This document shows, one piece after another, positions 42,666-54,140 of a stretch of 64,000 nucleotides of DNA. The stretch is from positions 51,957,193 through 52,021,192 of the forward strand of contig NC_092859.1 of assembly GCF_032062135.1 (NCBI RefSeq), given 5' to 3'. A program made the position numbers and the translations under genes. This stretch comes from Pyxicephalus adspersus. Lineage: Eukaryota; Chordata; Amphibia; Anura; Pyxicephalidae. Within the stretch, counting starts at the first letter, position 1. The number at the start of each line of letters is the position of its first letter. The notes under the pieces were generated by a model. The model did not search any database. It was given only the letters and a program-made list of their open reading frames with translations, and was not told where the DNA came from.

Positions 42666-42847
42666 GAGTAAAATTATAAAAGCATAGAATAAAAGTGTCA
42701 GGGTATTCCCTGGTTCCCCTATAGGTTCCTCAAGGTTCCCCTATAGTAATGTGTGACTCTAATTTAGTGCTGGACCAGTTTTTGGACAAAACTAGCATTC
42801 CTAAATATCGTCATCCATCTAAAACGAGGCATAAGCTTTCTAAACTA

Positions 42848-43129
42848 CCGTATTTTTCGGACCATAAGACGCACTTTTTTTCCCCCAGAAGTGGGGGGAA
42901 AAAGTCCCTGCGTCTTATGGTCCAAATGTATCAAAATGTATCCTTCCCAGCTGCTGTCCTGTCCCGTCTCCTGTTCAGCGCGGCCTTTATGACTGTGATG
43001 TTGGTTTTTAATGCACATAAAATATTTTAGGACACTATTTGTTTCAGAATCTTTCTTTTCTTCATTTCCCTTCTCTAAAAAACTGGTGCGTCTTATGGTC
43101 CAGTGCGTCTTATGGTCCGAAAAATACGG
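42848..43129. mobile_element. Mariner-type MITE, 282 bp, 27-bp perfect TIRs, inside L1 endonuclease
   Basis: The terminal repeats 42848-42874 and 43103-43129 are perfect over 27 bp (starting CCGTATTTTTCGGACCATAA). TA flanks lie at 42846-42847 and 43130-43131. It splits the L1 endonuclease frame: SKLP before it, and LKYDLIDIWQEINP resuming after it. Confidence 0.92.
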
Positions 43130-44574
43130 TACTTTAAAAATATGACCTTATAGATATCTGGCAGGAAATAAACCCCACTGAAAGTTTTTTCTCATAGTCT
43201 TTTCAGCGCATAGTAAATACTCTAGAATTGATCATATCTTTGTCCAGGCCAAACTTATCCAACTAGTATGCAAAGTAAAAATTTTCCCAGTACCCTGGTC
43301 AGATCATCACCCGGTGATTATGAAATTAAAGGGATTACGAAGTGTTCAGACAGGATTCGGTTGGAGATTAAATAAGAATCTATTACTAAATCCAGTAATA
43401 CAAACTAAGATAGATAGATCAAGTACTAAATTTTTTACTTTTAACCTCCCAGAGGATACCTCCCCAGCTAATATTTGGGAAGCTCATAAGACATACATAA
43501 GGGGGTAATCTATTAAAATGGGAACACAACAAAAGTAAAATCAAGATAAAACCATAGAGACATAAATGAAAGAGTTTAATTTAATACAAAAGAAACATAA
43601 ATTAAATCCTGCTCCGGTGTACTGTACTCAAATCATATCTTTAGGCACTGAACTAAACATGGTATTGACGATGAGAGCAGAGAAACCGCTGAAATAGGCA
43701 ACGCACAAATTCTATACATGGGGTGATAAGACAGGAAAATTATTAACTAATAAGCTTAATCCCAGACCCAAAAATTATACCCTCCCTAAAAAACTAAAGA
43801 CGGTAAGCTTACCCAAACTTCGGAAAAAATTTTTACTGGCATTTGACGAGTTTTACTTGTCTCTCTATGATAAACTGCACAATATACTACAGGAAGATTT
43901 TGAAGCCTTCTTTGAAAGGATTAACCTTCCAAAACCAAACTCATTGGAATCATTGGATAAACTCATAACGGAGGAGGAAACTCGTAAAGCTTCAATATTA
44001 TTAAAAATTAACAATACTCTTGGTCCAGATGGATTCTTTTTCATCTACTATAAAACCTTCAATACACAGCTAATCCCACATATGGTTGAATATTATATAT
44101 ATCTTCGTGTGGGTAACCCTTTACTTAGGGAAGTTAATCAAACTTTTATTAGTGTTATACCGAAATCAAGAAAAGATGCCCCAGATGTGGCTAACTACAG
44201 ACCAATATCTTTAATTAATTGTGATCTGAAATTGTTGACCAAGGTTTTGGCGATGCGATTGAACTCTTTTATAGAGGAGTATATTCATCTGGACCATGTG
44301 GGGTTTATACCTCTGAGACAGGCCTCTGATCAAACGAGACGTACAATAGACTTATAAACAGGGTTTTATCCATAATGGGATTTGGGAATTATTTTGTAAA
44401 TGTACTGAGGGCACTACATGATAAGCCAACAGCAAAAATATTGTTGGGAGGATTTATGTCTTGCAATATTAATATCAAAAAGGGAACACAGTAGGGATGC
44501 CCACTATCCCCACTCTTGTTTGCTTTAGTGATAGAGCCCCTGGCGATGGCAGTTCGGGAACACCCAGATATTAA

Positions 44575-44653
44575 CCACCCGACTGTTAAACCCGACCTTG
44601 GTTCGGGTTTAAAGATTTTGCAAAAATCGATAAACCCGCACTTTGTCGGGTGG
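44575..44653. repeat. 79-bp inverted-repeat unit with its own TTAA flanks
   Basis: CCACCCGAC (44575-44583) and GTCGGGTGG (44645-44653) are inverted and bordered by TTAA on both sides (44571-44574, 44654-44657). Inside is a second hairpin, AAACCCGA/TCGGGTTT (44588-44595, 44603-44610). It forms the left end of the 727-bp element. Confidence 0.8.
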
Positions 44654-45301
44654 TTAAATCCCATCACTTACCTGGTCCCCGCTGTGATGATCCGTTCTGT
44701 TCCAGCGTCGATCTCTAAAAAAAAAATACCTTCTCCCCGCAGCTCCTCCAGACACGTCTTCTGTCTTCATCTGGCGAGTTCAGTGATGATCTCTGGGGTT
44801 TCCCGGTGACGTCACTGCATGTGTCGGTGCGGGCGGGCGGGAGGCGGGGCGGGAAATTCAAATCGCTTTTTGTATTGAACTCAATACAAAAAAGCTGTAT
44901 TGAGTCCAATACAAAGAAATCCTTATATATTATATATATAATTGTATTTATATATATATATTATATAAGCTACTGTACATTACATTATACACTTTTTTTT
45001 TAAACTTTTTTTTAAAGATTTTTTTTTTGTTTTATAAAAAAATTTTTATTATTAAATTTATAAAAGTTTGGACATATTTCGGTGAGTTATGCAGTAATTT
45101 GGTGAAATATAGCCTACAATCTAAAATAAATTTCCATGCAAAAAATGTAACACTTTTTGCATGGAAGTACGGAAGTTTGGAAAGAATTAGAATACCCGGC
45201 GTTTGTAAGTTACAGGTCTACAATTTAAAAAACAAATTTCATGAAAAACAGTGTACCGCTTTTGGTACAGAAATCTAGACATCAGTGTAACGCCCAGGAG
45301 G
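44575..45301. mobile_element. TTAA-flanked (piggyBac-type) non-autonomous element, 727 bp, inside L1 RT
   Basis: TTAA lies at 44571-44574 and 45302-45305. The ends are CCACCCGACTGTTAAACCCG and CGCCCAGGAGG. L1 coding sense stops at REHPDI and resumes at WCGKKEPKCALFDDD. It contains a CpG-rich segment, GCGGGCGGGCGGGAGGCGGG, and TTGTATTGAACTCAATACAA, shared (inverted) with the MITE at 28100. The right half is AT-rich. No transposase. Confidence 0.8.
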
Positions 45302-47495
45302 TTAAGGGAATATGGTGTGGTAAGAAGGAACCTAAGTGCGCTTTATTTGACGATGATATCTTGATGTATATCTCTTCTCCTCATACCACAATACCCAACC
45401 TATTTAGAATTCTGGACGAATTTGCTGCAATCCCAGGGTTGCATGTTAATAGATCTAAATCACAGGCAGTAAACATCAATTTATCGAAACAGCAAATTGC
45501 AAAGTTAAAAGAATTTTAACTTCTGCTGGGAATCCTAAACTCTTCAGTATTTAGGGATCCAATTGTCCCCCATATATACCTCAATATTTCTGCCTAATTA
45601 TATCCCCTTATTTAAAATAAACTTCTGAAGACTTGAATAAATGGGACATACCCCCCCCCATCTTGGCTGGGTAGAATAGCAGTAATCAAGATGAACATTC
45701 TTCCTCGTATCCTATATTTGTTCCATACGCTACCAATCCTTGTGCCTCCCCTATTTATAGAGAAATTGCAGACTAAGGTTATGAAATGTATATGGAGAGG
45801 TAAATTTAGTAGGATCCGGAAGCAAACCATGCTGACACCCAAGTCCCAGGGTGGTTTAGGAGTGCCTTCACTTAAGCATTATTATTTTGGGGCACAAACT
45901 TCACACCTGATGCAATCTACTTTCAAAGGCATAAGACCTCAATGGGTAGATATGGAAGAGTCATCTATCATGGGGGAAGTTTGGCTTCATAAATGTGGAT
46001 CTTGAAGAAATTAAGATAACATAGGAAATGTCCAACGTTGAACCACTCTTTAATATTGTGTGATAAGATGAAATTCAAATCTAGGCTGTGTTCAGAATAT
46101 GCCCCTCTCACGTCTTTATTGAACAACCCAGAAATTTTCCCCGGGGAAAATAGCATACAGTTTTACTGGTGGTCCAATAATGTATTTGAACATATTTATG
46201 ATATTACAGATAAACATGATATGTTAAGTTTTGAATATCTGATGAACACAAAGGAACTTCCAAGTAAAGAATATATTTAGTATAGATTCGCAGCATGCCC
46301 GAAGGGCGCAAAGGCCAGCAGCACGCCCTCTACATCTTACATCTTTTAAAAGATCCTGTAGATCATGGGCGGAAATGAAGGGACAAATCTCGATAATATA
46401 TGGTGTATTAATGCTAACAGAAAACAAATTAAAATATGTGGAATCCTGGAATAAAGACTTAGGTAAATCATTCACTAGGGAGGAATGGAACAATATGGCC
46501 TATTCACTATTGAAAATATCATTAAATACAGCCTTAGTTGAAACTACTTATAAGGTTATGCTCCGTTGGTATTTGGTCCCCGAAAGGATCTCTAAAATCT
46601 ATCCCTCAACATCCCCTTTATGCTTTAGAGGATGCAATACCAATGGCACATTACTTCATAATATGGTGGTCCTGCTCTTTAGCTCAAACATTGTGGGATA
46701 AGATGTTTGACATATCGCTGGTGTTGGAGAGGAGGGTAAACAGTACCCCAGAGGCGGCATTATTTAGCAGATGTGATCTGACAGCATCTAAACCCCAAAT
46801 TAAACTTGTGAAACTGATGCCTTAGCTAAATCCTGGAAATCCCATGCCATTTTACCAGATCCATTCAAAGCTAAAATGGACTAGATTATGGTTAATTATA
46901 AAGTGACCCATATTCTTAAAAATACTTTAGATAAATTTGAAATGATATGGGGTCCTTGGAAAAAGTGTGTTCAACCATCTTGAATACTTAAATATAGTAA
47001 AGCAGTCAAATGTAAAGGGTCCACTTCTTTATACCCCTATTGTGTCTTGTTTTGTCTTATTTGTTTATCGTAGTACATGGTTTAAGGGTTAGAATTAAAT
47101 GGTCACTAATTATGGATAAATTATTTGTTTAAATATAATCACAATTTACTAAAGCAAGCCTAGATATAAGGTTGATAGCACTGTTAGCACTTAAAGTGAA
47201 GGTTTATTAACTGTTATCACATTAAAAAAATTGCAACTGAACATAATATTATTTTGTGCAATAAGGGAAGGAAGGAGAAGGAAAGAGGAAAAAATGTATA
47301 ATGGACTCTCTTCAGAGATTAATAAAATAACTGGCACTGACCTTACACTTTATTATGTTCTTTCACTAAACGGTCCTAATAATGATCTATTATAATAAGA
47401 AGATATTACTGTTGGACTATTATGTACTTGTTTCCTTTGGTGCAATATCTAAAACTTTTTACAGTTTAAAATCTAATAAAAGATTGAAATACAAA

Positions 47496-49030
47496 AGCAA
47501 ACCTTCCCTCAGTACCAACGTTGGGCAAGTTTTAAAGGTCAGTGACATCCTAAAGACAGAAGCAAGCTTCTTTCCTAGGAAGGCGCTTGATCTCCTCTGC
47601 TGCGATTTGCTACTGATTAAGTATTTTCAAGCACTGGGTGAAGCTGGGAGCCTGTGGCAGCCAGAAGCTGGAACAGCCATTACAGATTTGTGAGCTGTGG
47701 TTGTCTGTTATTTATTTTTTATCATGTTTAGACATTCGTTGTTTTTCTTAAATTACCTCGCTTTCATTACCGTTTTGTCTGTACAAAAAGTGGGTACTAT
47801 GTGATATTTGTCTACAAATAAACCTGATCTTTAGATGATTCATCTCAGTTATTGATGGGGAAAACAGAATTTAAAAAATAACCTGGCGAAAAAAACATAA
47901 GAGCATTCTTTTGAATCCACAAGAAATGTATAAATACACCAATAGGTGTATGGGCTGTTTTGGAATCATCTACTTAGGCCCCCAAAAAAAGAAGGGGATT
48001 CATCCATTCATATGCTGATAAACATATAAAAAAGTTAGGTGTGGTTTGGTGATATGAGCCATTGCCTGGCCCAATTTTCATCATCATTCATCATCAGTAT
48101 TAAAATGAGTATTGAGCAGAGCTGTTCCGCCATTTGACACCCAGCTAAAAACTAGATGCATGTTTGTACCTGGCGTAAAAAAAACAGGACAAAAAATATA
48201 GAAAGGTAAGAGGCATAAAAATTACAAAAATTTTAAAATCTGTAATAGCTGGTGGATTTCTTAGTGTATAGAGCAGCTATGGATTGAGCCAGGCTGAATA
48301 AACAGAGCCAAGAGCAGCCAGCACAGCAAATACAGGGGATGCTGCAATTATACCAAGCCTATAACACTACTCCAATATAACTGAGGAGTTTTGTATAACA
48401 GTAGTTAAACAAAATGAATAAGTATGTGAAAAAAACAGGAGCACGCATTGATTACAAACCTTACACAAGGGCGAAAATGAAAAACTTAAAAAGTGTAAGC
48501 TGCCATGTAATGCACCAAGTTTTTCTTCAGTGCCAAAACATCTCGATTGTGACACTGTTATTCCAAGTGTGATGTGAAACATGTTCGGAAAGATGAGAGA
48601 GCAAGCTGTGCATAACATAAGTAAAGACAGTTTGGTCAAAAACAGTGTTTTCCTACTTTTAAATTCAAGGAGAATTCAGGTAGAATCAGAGACACATAAC
48701 TGTAATTATTGTCCCACCGTGCATTTATGAAAACAAATTTTTAAGGTAAAAAGTCAAACTTTTTAGCAATCAAAGTGTTAATTAGCATCCAAATGCAATT
48801 CATTGTAGGAATTCTAAATGTCCCATTTTTGTGGGGGCTTTTATTAAAAAAAATAATAGCATAGGGTCTCTTCCAAGTTTAAAAACCAGACCCACCTGCC
48901 CCCGAAGGCAAAGGCCAAAAATAACTAACTTTTGCCTTATAGTTCCATGACATTACAAAAACGTCATTTTATGTTGCAAGAACATACAACTACACATAAA
49001 TCACCATTCACCGTCATTGTTCAACACACA
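47496..49030. other. Non-coding interval between L1 and gypsy 2
   Basis: A GC-richer patch at 47520-47695 has an open frame but no recognised family. At 48800-48940, CCCACCTGCCCCCGAAGGCA is flanked by AT-rich DNA. Nothing else recognised. Confidence 0.45.
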
Positions 49031-49434
49031 TGTACACTTCTGTTCCGGACTCCCTTGATGATTTAATCAGGCTAGCATTTCAAATCAACCGGAGATTATG
49101 GGAGCGCAAGATGGAGTGATCAGGGATCCCTCACTCAGCCTGGTCTTTTATTTTCCACCTCCACATCTATCATCTGTGTCTGCACCCATTCCACTTACTG
49201 CCACTGCAGATTGCCAAGAATCTATGCAGTTAGGTCTAGCCAGACCCTCCCTGTTCACAGAACAGTTCCAAAAGCAGTTCTAAGCCATTCTCTGCTTGTA
49301 TTGTGAATCCCCTGGTCATCAGTTGCGTAATTGTCCTATTAGGCCGGTGGGGAAAACTGAGTTAACTTATTCACCCCAGCTACACTGACTCCTTCATCCC
49401 CAGCTCACATTTCTTTAGAACCCCTTAAGAACGC
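49031..49434 (+). pseudogene. Ty3/gypsy gag C-terminus with zinc knuckle (gypsy 2)
   Basis: The plus strand reads SLDDLI (49045), then broken sequence like 'IDRRLWER', then at 49293-49334 CLYCESPGHQLRNC, an intact CX2CX4HX4C zinc knuckle, followed by PIRPVGK. The knuckle binds the element's RNA during packaging. Gag is truncated at its 5' side and cut at 49434 by a piggyBac; coding sense resumes at 52035. Confidence 0.8.
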
Positions 49435-49770
49435 TTAACCCCCCTAGCATTCTAATTCTCAGTTTTTTTATGCAAAAAGTGATCCTATTTTTTTTTGCAT
49501 AGAAATTCATGTTTATATTATGGGCCTGTAATTCTTAGGATTAACTCCTGGGTATGATAATTATATTTATTTATTATATTATAATCATATTATTATAATT
49601 ATTAATAATATATAAAAAATAATGAAATAGTAGACCACAACAATGTAATTTATATAAAAAACTATTTTACCAAAAATTTCTCACTGTATTTTTCCAAACA
49701 AAGGTGCAATATTATTGATAAATAATATTATAAATAAAATGTAGATTTAAAAAAAAAAATACTTACATAT

Positions 49771-51837
49771 TTAGTAGACATTCCAGGTGTGGTAGATTTT
49801 CAAGCAGGGTGCTGCACAAAGTCCAACATCACAGTCAGGACAGTAGAACCTGGTTTCTTTGAGTTTCTTCCTTCCTCTGTCATCGGTCTTTGAGCAGCAA
49901 ACCACACACATCCTTGTAGGTGCTGCCTTTTTCTGGGTTGGTGGGATGTATACAATGAAGTGACGACTGGTCAGGCCTTCTGGGTTGTCAACGGTAAAAG
50001 CACAACGTCCAGGTCTATTTATAGTCACTGATGGTGTTTGGTGGTTCTTGACTATGGATTCGGAAACTTTCAAAATGAAGTCTGAATGATTCACAGGCCT
50101 CTGACAATTTTTTCTTTACAGAATGTAGGCATTCCATAGGCACTGCTCGAAAAGATGCCTGAAAATCTTTTTGTAGTACTTCCTTTGCTGTTTCCTCATC
50201 GCTGGGTAGAATGTCATGGCTTGGTCAGCTCTGTTGACACCTCCCATGGTGTTATTGTAGTCAATCACCACCTGTGGCTTCATCACTTCTTTGCCACGTT
50301 TTGTGTGTACCAGAACAGTGGAGGCATCATGGACAGTACTCATCAGGCATTTTGCAAACAGTGCTGGCAGGTTGCGCCGGTTAGCCCTAACGGTTCCATA
50401 GGCATTTGTTCTGTGTTGCAGAAGGAACTCATAAAGCTTAGGAGACGTGTAGAAATTGTCAGTTGTGACACAATAGCCCTGATCTAGCAATGGCTCCAAG
50501 AGATAGCACTGAAGATGTTGGCAATCCATAATGGCTGTATCTGGGGTTGAACTGTGTCCTTTTTCCAGTGTACAGTACTCCAGTGTACAGTATTCCAGAT
50601 GTAGCCAGATGAGGATTCACACATCATATACAATTTCACTCCAAATTGTGCCCTCTTTGATGCAATGTACTGCACCAAGCTGAGCCTCCCCTTGTAAGCC
50701 ATTAGATTTTCGTCAATGATGATATCTCTTTCTGGCACATAGGTTCGCTGGAAATTTTGTAGAATCATCTAAGACACTTCACAAATTTTCTTCAGTTTTG
50801 GTGCAGAATGGGTAGTCTCATCAAACTCTTATTGTTTGCGACGTGCAGGTACTTCATTATGAGGGAAAAGCGGTATTCTGGCATGACTGTGCCAAAGAAT
50901 GGAGTGGCAATCATTTTGTTCTTGGACCAGTACCACTTCTGCATGGGTTTGCCCACAACTCCTTGCAGGATCACCAAGCCCAAAAACCCCCAAAACAGCC
51001 AAAAGTCATCCTTGGTCACAGGTTCCCACTTTCGGCTTCTTGCAAACCTCAGGTGTGGAGCACCTTGTTGTTGTCCAGCGTACCTGCATAAAACAAAATA
51101 AAAAAGGTATTTTAGGATATGTTCTTTTATAGTGTGGTGAAGGTTGCAAGTAATATGTTAGCAAACACAAAGCAGCATATATGTTTGCATAAAACAAATA
51201 ATTTAGCAACATTTTAAAACATTTCAAAAAGTTAGCAAACACAGAGCAACACACATGTTGGCATAACATTTTTAAAAAAACTAGCAAACACAGCAGCATA
51301 CATGTTTGCACAAAAAAAAAATAGCAAAAACTTTCAAAAATTTCAAAAAGTTAGCAAACAGAGCAGCATACATGTTTGCATAAAAAAAATTAGCAAAACA
51401 TTTCAAAAAGTTAGCAAATACAGAGCAGCATACATGTTTGCTTAAAAAAAATTAGCAAAAAGTTTCAAAAAGTTAGCAAACACAGAGCGGCTTACCTGTT
51501 TGTCTCCGCAACTATTTTTTTGATAACTTCATCGGTCAAAAACAACTTCAGGTATGCTGGGGGTTGGCACTTTCAGCCTCAATTTTCATACCAGGTGTGC
51601 CAGTAAATGGAAATCTTGGCGGTGCTGTCTGGCCGCATCAAGGTCAATGGAGCACCATGTGCGCACAGCACTAACCTCAGGTCCAGAATCGTCGCTCAGT
51701 TCATTTTCGCTGTCTGGCGACAAATTTCTTGGTGAATCACTATTGCTCCATTCCACAAGGGACTCCAAATTGCTATCGCTGCTTTCAAATTGCTCCAAAA
51801 CAGCGCTTGCAACAGCGAGATGCCTTTTGGATGCCAT
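49771..51837 (-). pseudogene. piggyBac transposase, two exons, frameshifted
   Basis: Exon 1 (51837 to 51496) starts MASKRHLAVASAVLEQFESS, acidic and Ser-rich. A frame break near 51590 follows, then TPGMKIEAESANPQHT, and after another shift LKLFLTDEVIKKIVAETNR. Donor CAG|GTAAGC at 51495, acceptor ATGCAG at 51084. Exon 2 has TKDDFWLFWGFLGLVILQGV, then the DDE core: DIIIDENLMAYKGR (first Asp), VTTDNFYTSPKLYEFL (second), VVIDYNNTMGGVNRADQ (third). The C-terminus (50094-49771) has the cysteine-rich CVVCCSKTDDRGRK and CPDCDVGLC zinc-finger module. All three catalytic Asp are kept, yet stops between blocks make it inactive. Confidence 0.9.
51084..51495 (-). repeat. Intron of the piggyBac transposase, filled with a minisatellite
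   Basis: On the plus strand, units of about 60-70 bp contain GTTAGCAAACACAGAGCAGC, ATACATGTTTGCAT, a short A run, then TTAGCAAA and TTTCAAAAA. About five copies lie between 51155 and 51490. The minus-strand splice sites GTAAGC and TATGCAG frame the array. Confidence 0.85.
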
Positions 51838-52034
51838 GTGGTCTCCAGCAATCAGTCAGGAACAATCAAGGTCAAAGACAAAGTGATGAAATTATACAAT
51901 GAAATTATATTATGCCCCGGCATCACAGGTAAAGAGGGGCTTTTAAAAATACCCCGAGTGTGACTTGGGGTTACCGCTTTTTGCAGGTGAATTCTACCCT
52001 GAGTCAAACTCGGGATTACCGTTAGGGGGGTTAA

Positions 52035-53170
52035 AGTACAGGTAATCATTGATTTCAGGGATTGCACTTGTTTTCTGGATATATCTTTCACCAAGCATCT
52101 CCTTGTACCCCTTTGCCACAAGAAACGGCCTCTCTGGACCCATACCATTGGAACTAATTCCCCTCCTTACAACCATTTAACCTGGTTATCAGGAATTTTT
52201 ATGATTCTATGAGATACCCTCTCCACTTTTTCCCTGTTATCTTAACTTCCATGGCTGCAGACCCATAATTCTTGTATTACCTGGTTCACTGGGGATGTGG
52301 GTTTTTCTTCCAATTATTGCCATCAGCTGTTCACAAGTCCCAACCAGTTAATGTGCTTGGAAACCAAGAAGAAAGGGCTTTTTACACTTATTTATCTTTG
52401 AAAATTTGACAAGAAGGGGGCTGAGGCTATTCCCCCTCATCGTATTTAGGATTGTCCAAATAAACTCCTACCTAGAATTGAGTTTCTGTTTGGCTGTATT
52501 TATCCCCTTTTGACACCTAAACTTGTTACCCTTAAGGAGTATATTGGTTAAAACCTGAAGAAGGGATTTATCCAGCATTCCACATCACCTGCAGTGGTAG
52601 GCAATTTTATGTGGAAAAGAAGGATGGTACCCTTTGTCCTTGTATAGGTTACCAGAACCTTAAAAATCATAATTTTCGGTCATTTATTCCAAATATTGTA
52701 CAGAAGTTGAGATCGGCCAGGGTTTTTTACAAAACAGGTCTTGTGGGATGCCTACAATCTAGAAAGGATATGAATGGAAGACAGTGTTTCGAAGCTGCTC
52801 CAATTACTTTGAATTTGTAGTTGCGCCTTTTGGGCTCTGCAATGCTCCTGCTACAGTCTAGTATGTAAATTACATTTTCTGTGATTTTCCAGATGTATTT
52901 CTGGTAGCCTACCTTGATGACATTCTGATCTTTTCTTTATCAGTGGAGGAGCATAGAACCCATATCATGAATGTCCGAGGTCATCCCCAAGTTTATGGGC
53001 TACAAAAAATGTGAATTTGAAAAATACATCTTCCAGTTTCTGAGCCATATCATTTCACCCAGAAAGTCACCATAGATCAGAGAAGGCACAGGCAGTATTG
53101 AGGTGGACAGCCCCAACCAACCGAAAAGACGTACAATTTGGGGGGTTTGCCAACTTTTGCAAAAGAGAGT
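52035..53170 (+). pseudogene. Ty3/gypsy protease and reverse transcriptase (gypsy 2)
   Basis: The plus strand, continuing from the gag part: CTCFLDISFTKHLLVPLCHK (protease region), VTGDVGFSSNYCHQLF, then DKKGAEAIPPHRI and KGFIQHSTSPAVVGNF. The RT follows: [43 protein letters not shown] (52825) and AYLDDILIFSLSVEEHRTHI (52905-52960), the YLDD catalytic motif. It stops in GGLPTFAKE, corresponding to 'LGFANFYRRF', where another block is inserted. Many stops. Confidence 0.88.
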
Positions 53171-54140
53171 ATCAAAGATACTGTACCATGAATTACATTA
53201 GATTAACAGATTTTATTGAGTTTATAGTATACATAGGATGCAGAGTAGTTTTAGCCTACCAATGCGTTTCACCAGTATTAGGCTTCTTCAGGGGAATTTT
53301 TTAACAAATGGAGACGCATCTTACAGGGACATGTAATATAATAGTCATAAAATACAATAGTTTCAATAGTGAACAGAATATAAACAAGGAAGATGCACAG
53401 GGAAAAAGTATGTCCATTATAGACTATATCTACATTACGGTTAATAGATCACAGTAGCAAGAAATAGAAAGAAAGTAAATACCTTTTCATAGTAGTACTC
53501 AGGTGAATGTGTGACAAGCATCCAATAATAAGAAAAAAAAGTACATACAATATCCGAATGTGTAAAAGATTGTGTGTTTTCGGGAGTATGTTTTCAAGGC
53601 TCGCAGGTCTACACGTTATTTTCTCCTGAACCTCTGAGAACCAGGCGCCCATTACATACAAAGAATCAGTTTGGCTAATCTCTCCTCATAGCTGAGCTCA
53701 TACATTCCTCTTATTAGTTTAGTTGCTGTTGAAAGTGACTAAAATTGATATGAATATGACTTGTATATAAGGATAATTCTGCCTCCTTGAAAGCAAAATA
53801 TAAACCTCATTATCTGTTGAGACAGATACAGACCCTAAAACAACCTTAAAGTAATTGCCGAGCAGAGACAATAATTGATTTTCCTTGAGTTGATGCCTGA
53901 GAATCATTAACACATTGGCTAGTTTGACCACCTTATGGTAGTTCCTGGTTCATGGAGAGAAAACCCTGACTTGTATGGTTGTGTGAGGGAGAATGATGAT
54001 ATGCCAGATAAATAGCTTTCCCCAACCCTATTCCTATGTACCTTTACCATTATCTCTTCTTGTAAATAATATGTATATAATATCATAAGCTGTAAATAAA
54101 CCTTTCTCTTTTCTAAGATCTACTGGCCCTTCTTTGAAAA
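53171..54140 (-). repeat. Repeat with hammerhead-like core, copy c, and unclassified sequence
   Basis: GATTTTATTGAGTTTATAG starts it (an A-rich tail in minus sense). The minus strand at 53255-53300 reads CCCCTGAAGAAGCCTAATAC then TGGTGAAACGCATTGG. The remainder to 54140 is AT-rich and unrecognised. The block interrupts gypsy 2. Confidence 0.45.

Larger units (their letters stand above)
42690..47495 (+). mobile_element. L1/Tx1-group LINE, endonuclease to 3' end, carrying two insertions
   Basis: Read order: endonuclease CDSNLVLDQFLDKTSIPKYR (42749), resuming after a mariner MITE; SRIDHIFVQ-like sequence near 43220; linker (43857: ESLDKLITEEETRKAS); RT KINNTLGPDGFFFIYYKTF, DVANYRPISLINCDLKLL and DHVGFIPLRQASDQTRR (44000-44350); PLSPLLFALVIEPLAMAVRE (44500), then the TTAA element. 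After it come LFDDDILMYISS (45340; FADD changed to FDDD), MNILPRILYLFHTLPI, GGLGVPSLKHYYFGAQTSHL, and YKVMLRWYLVPERISKIYPS at 46550. It ends AATAAAAGATTGAAATACAA at about 47490. It lacks ORF1 and has several stops. Confidence 0.88.
49439..52030 (-). mobile_element. piggyBac transposon, 2592 bp, TTAA-flanked, inside gypsy 2 gag
   Basis: TTAA lies at 49435-49438 and 52031-52034. Both ends begin CCCCCCTA when read inward (CCCCCCTAGCATTCTAATTC; CCCCCCTAACGGTAATCCCG). The right subterminal region carries repeats of CGAGT..GACT..GGGT type, including GCAAAAAGCGGTA. It contains one transposase gene in two exons, damaged by frameshifts. It is the probable parent of the MITE at 28100. Confidence 0.93.

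Noticed and set aside
47382..47693. 103-aa open frame after the L1 3' end
   Set aside because: The first half is L1 3' UTR; the rest has no family. A first exon of the downstream candidate gene was considered but nothing supports it.
51160..51490. CRISPR-like regularly spaced repeats
   Set aside because: The units are continuous tandem copies without unique spacers, lie in a transposon intron, and the DNA is vertebrate.
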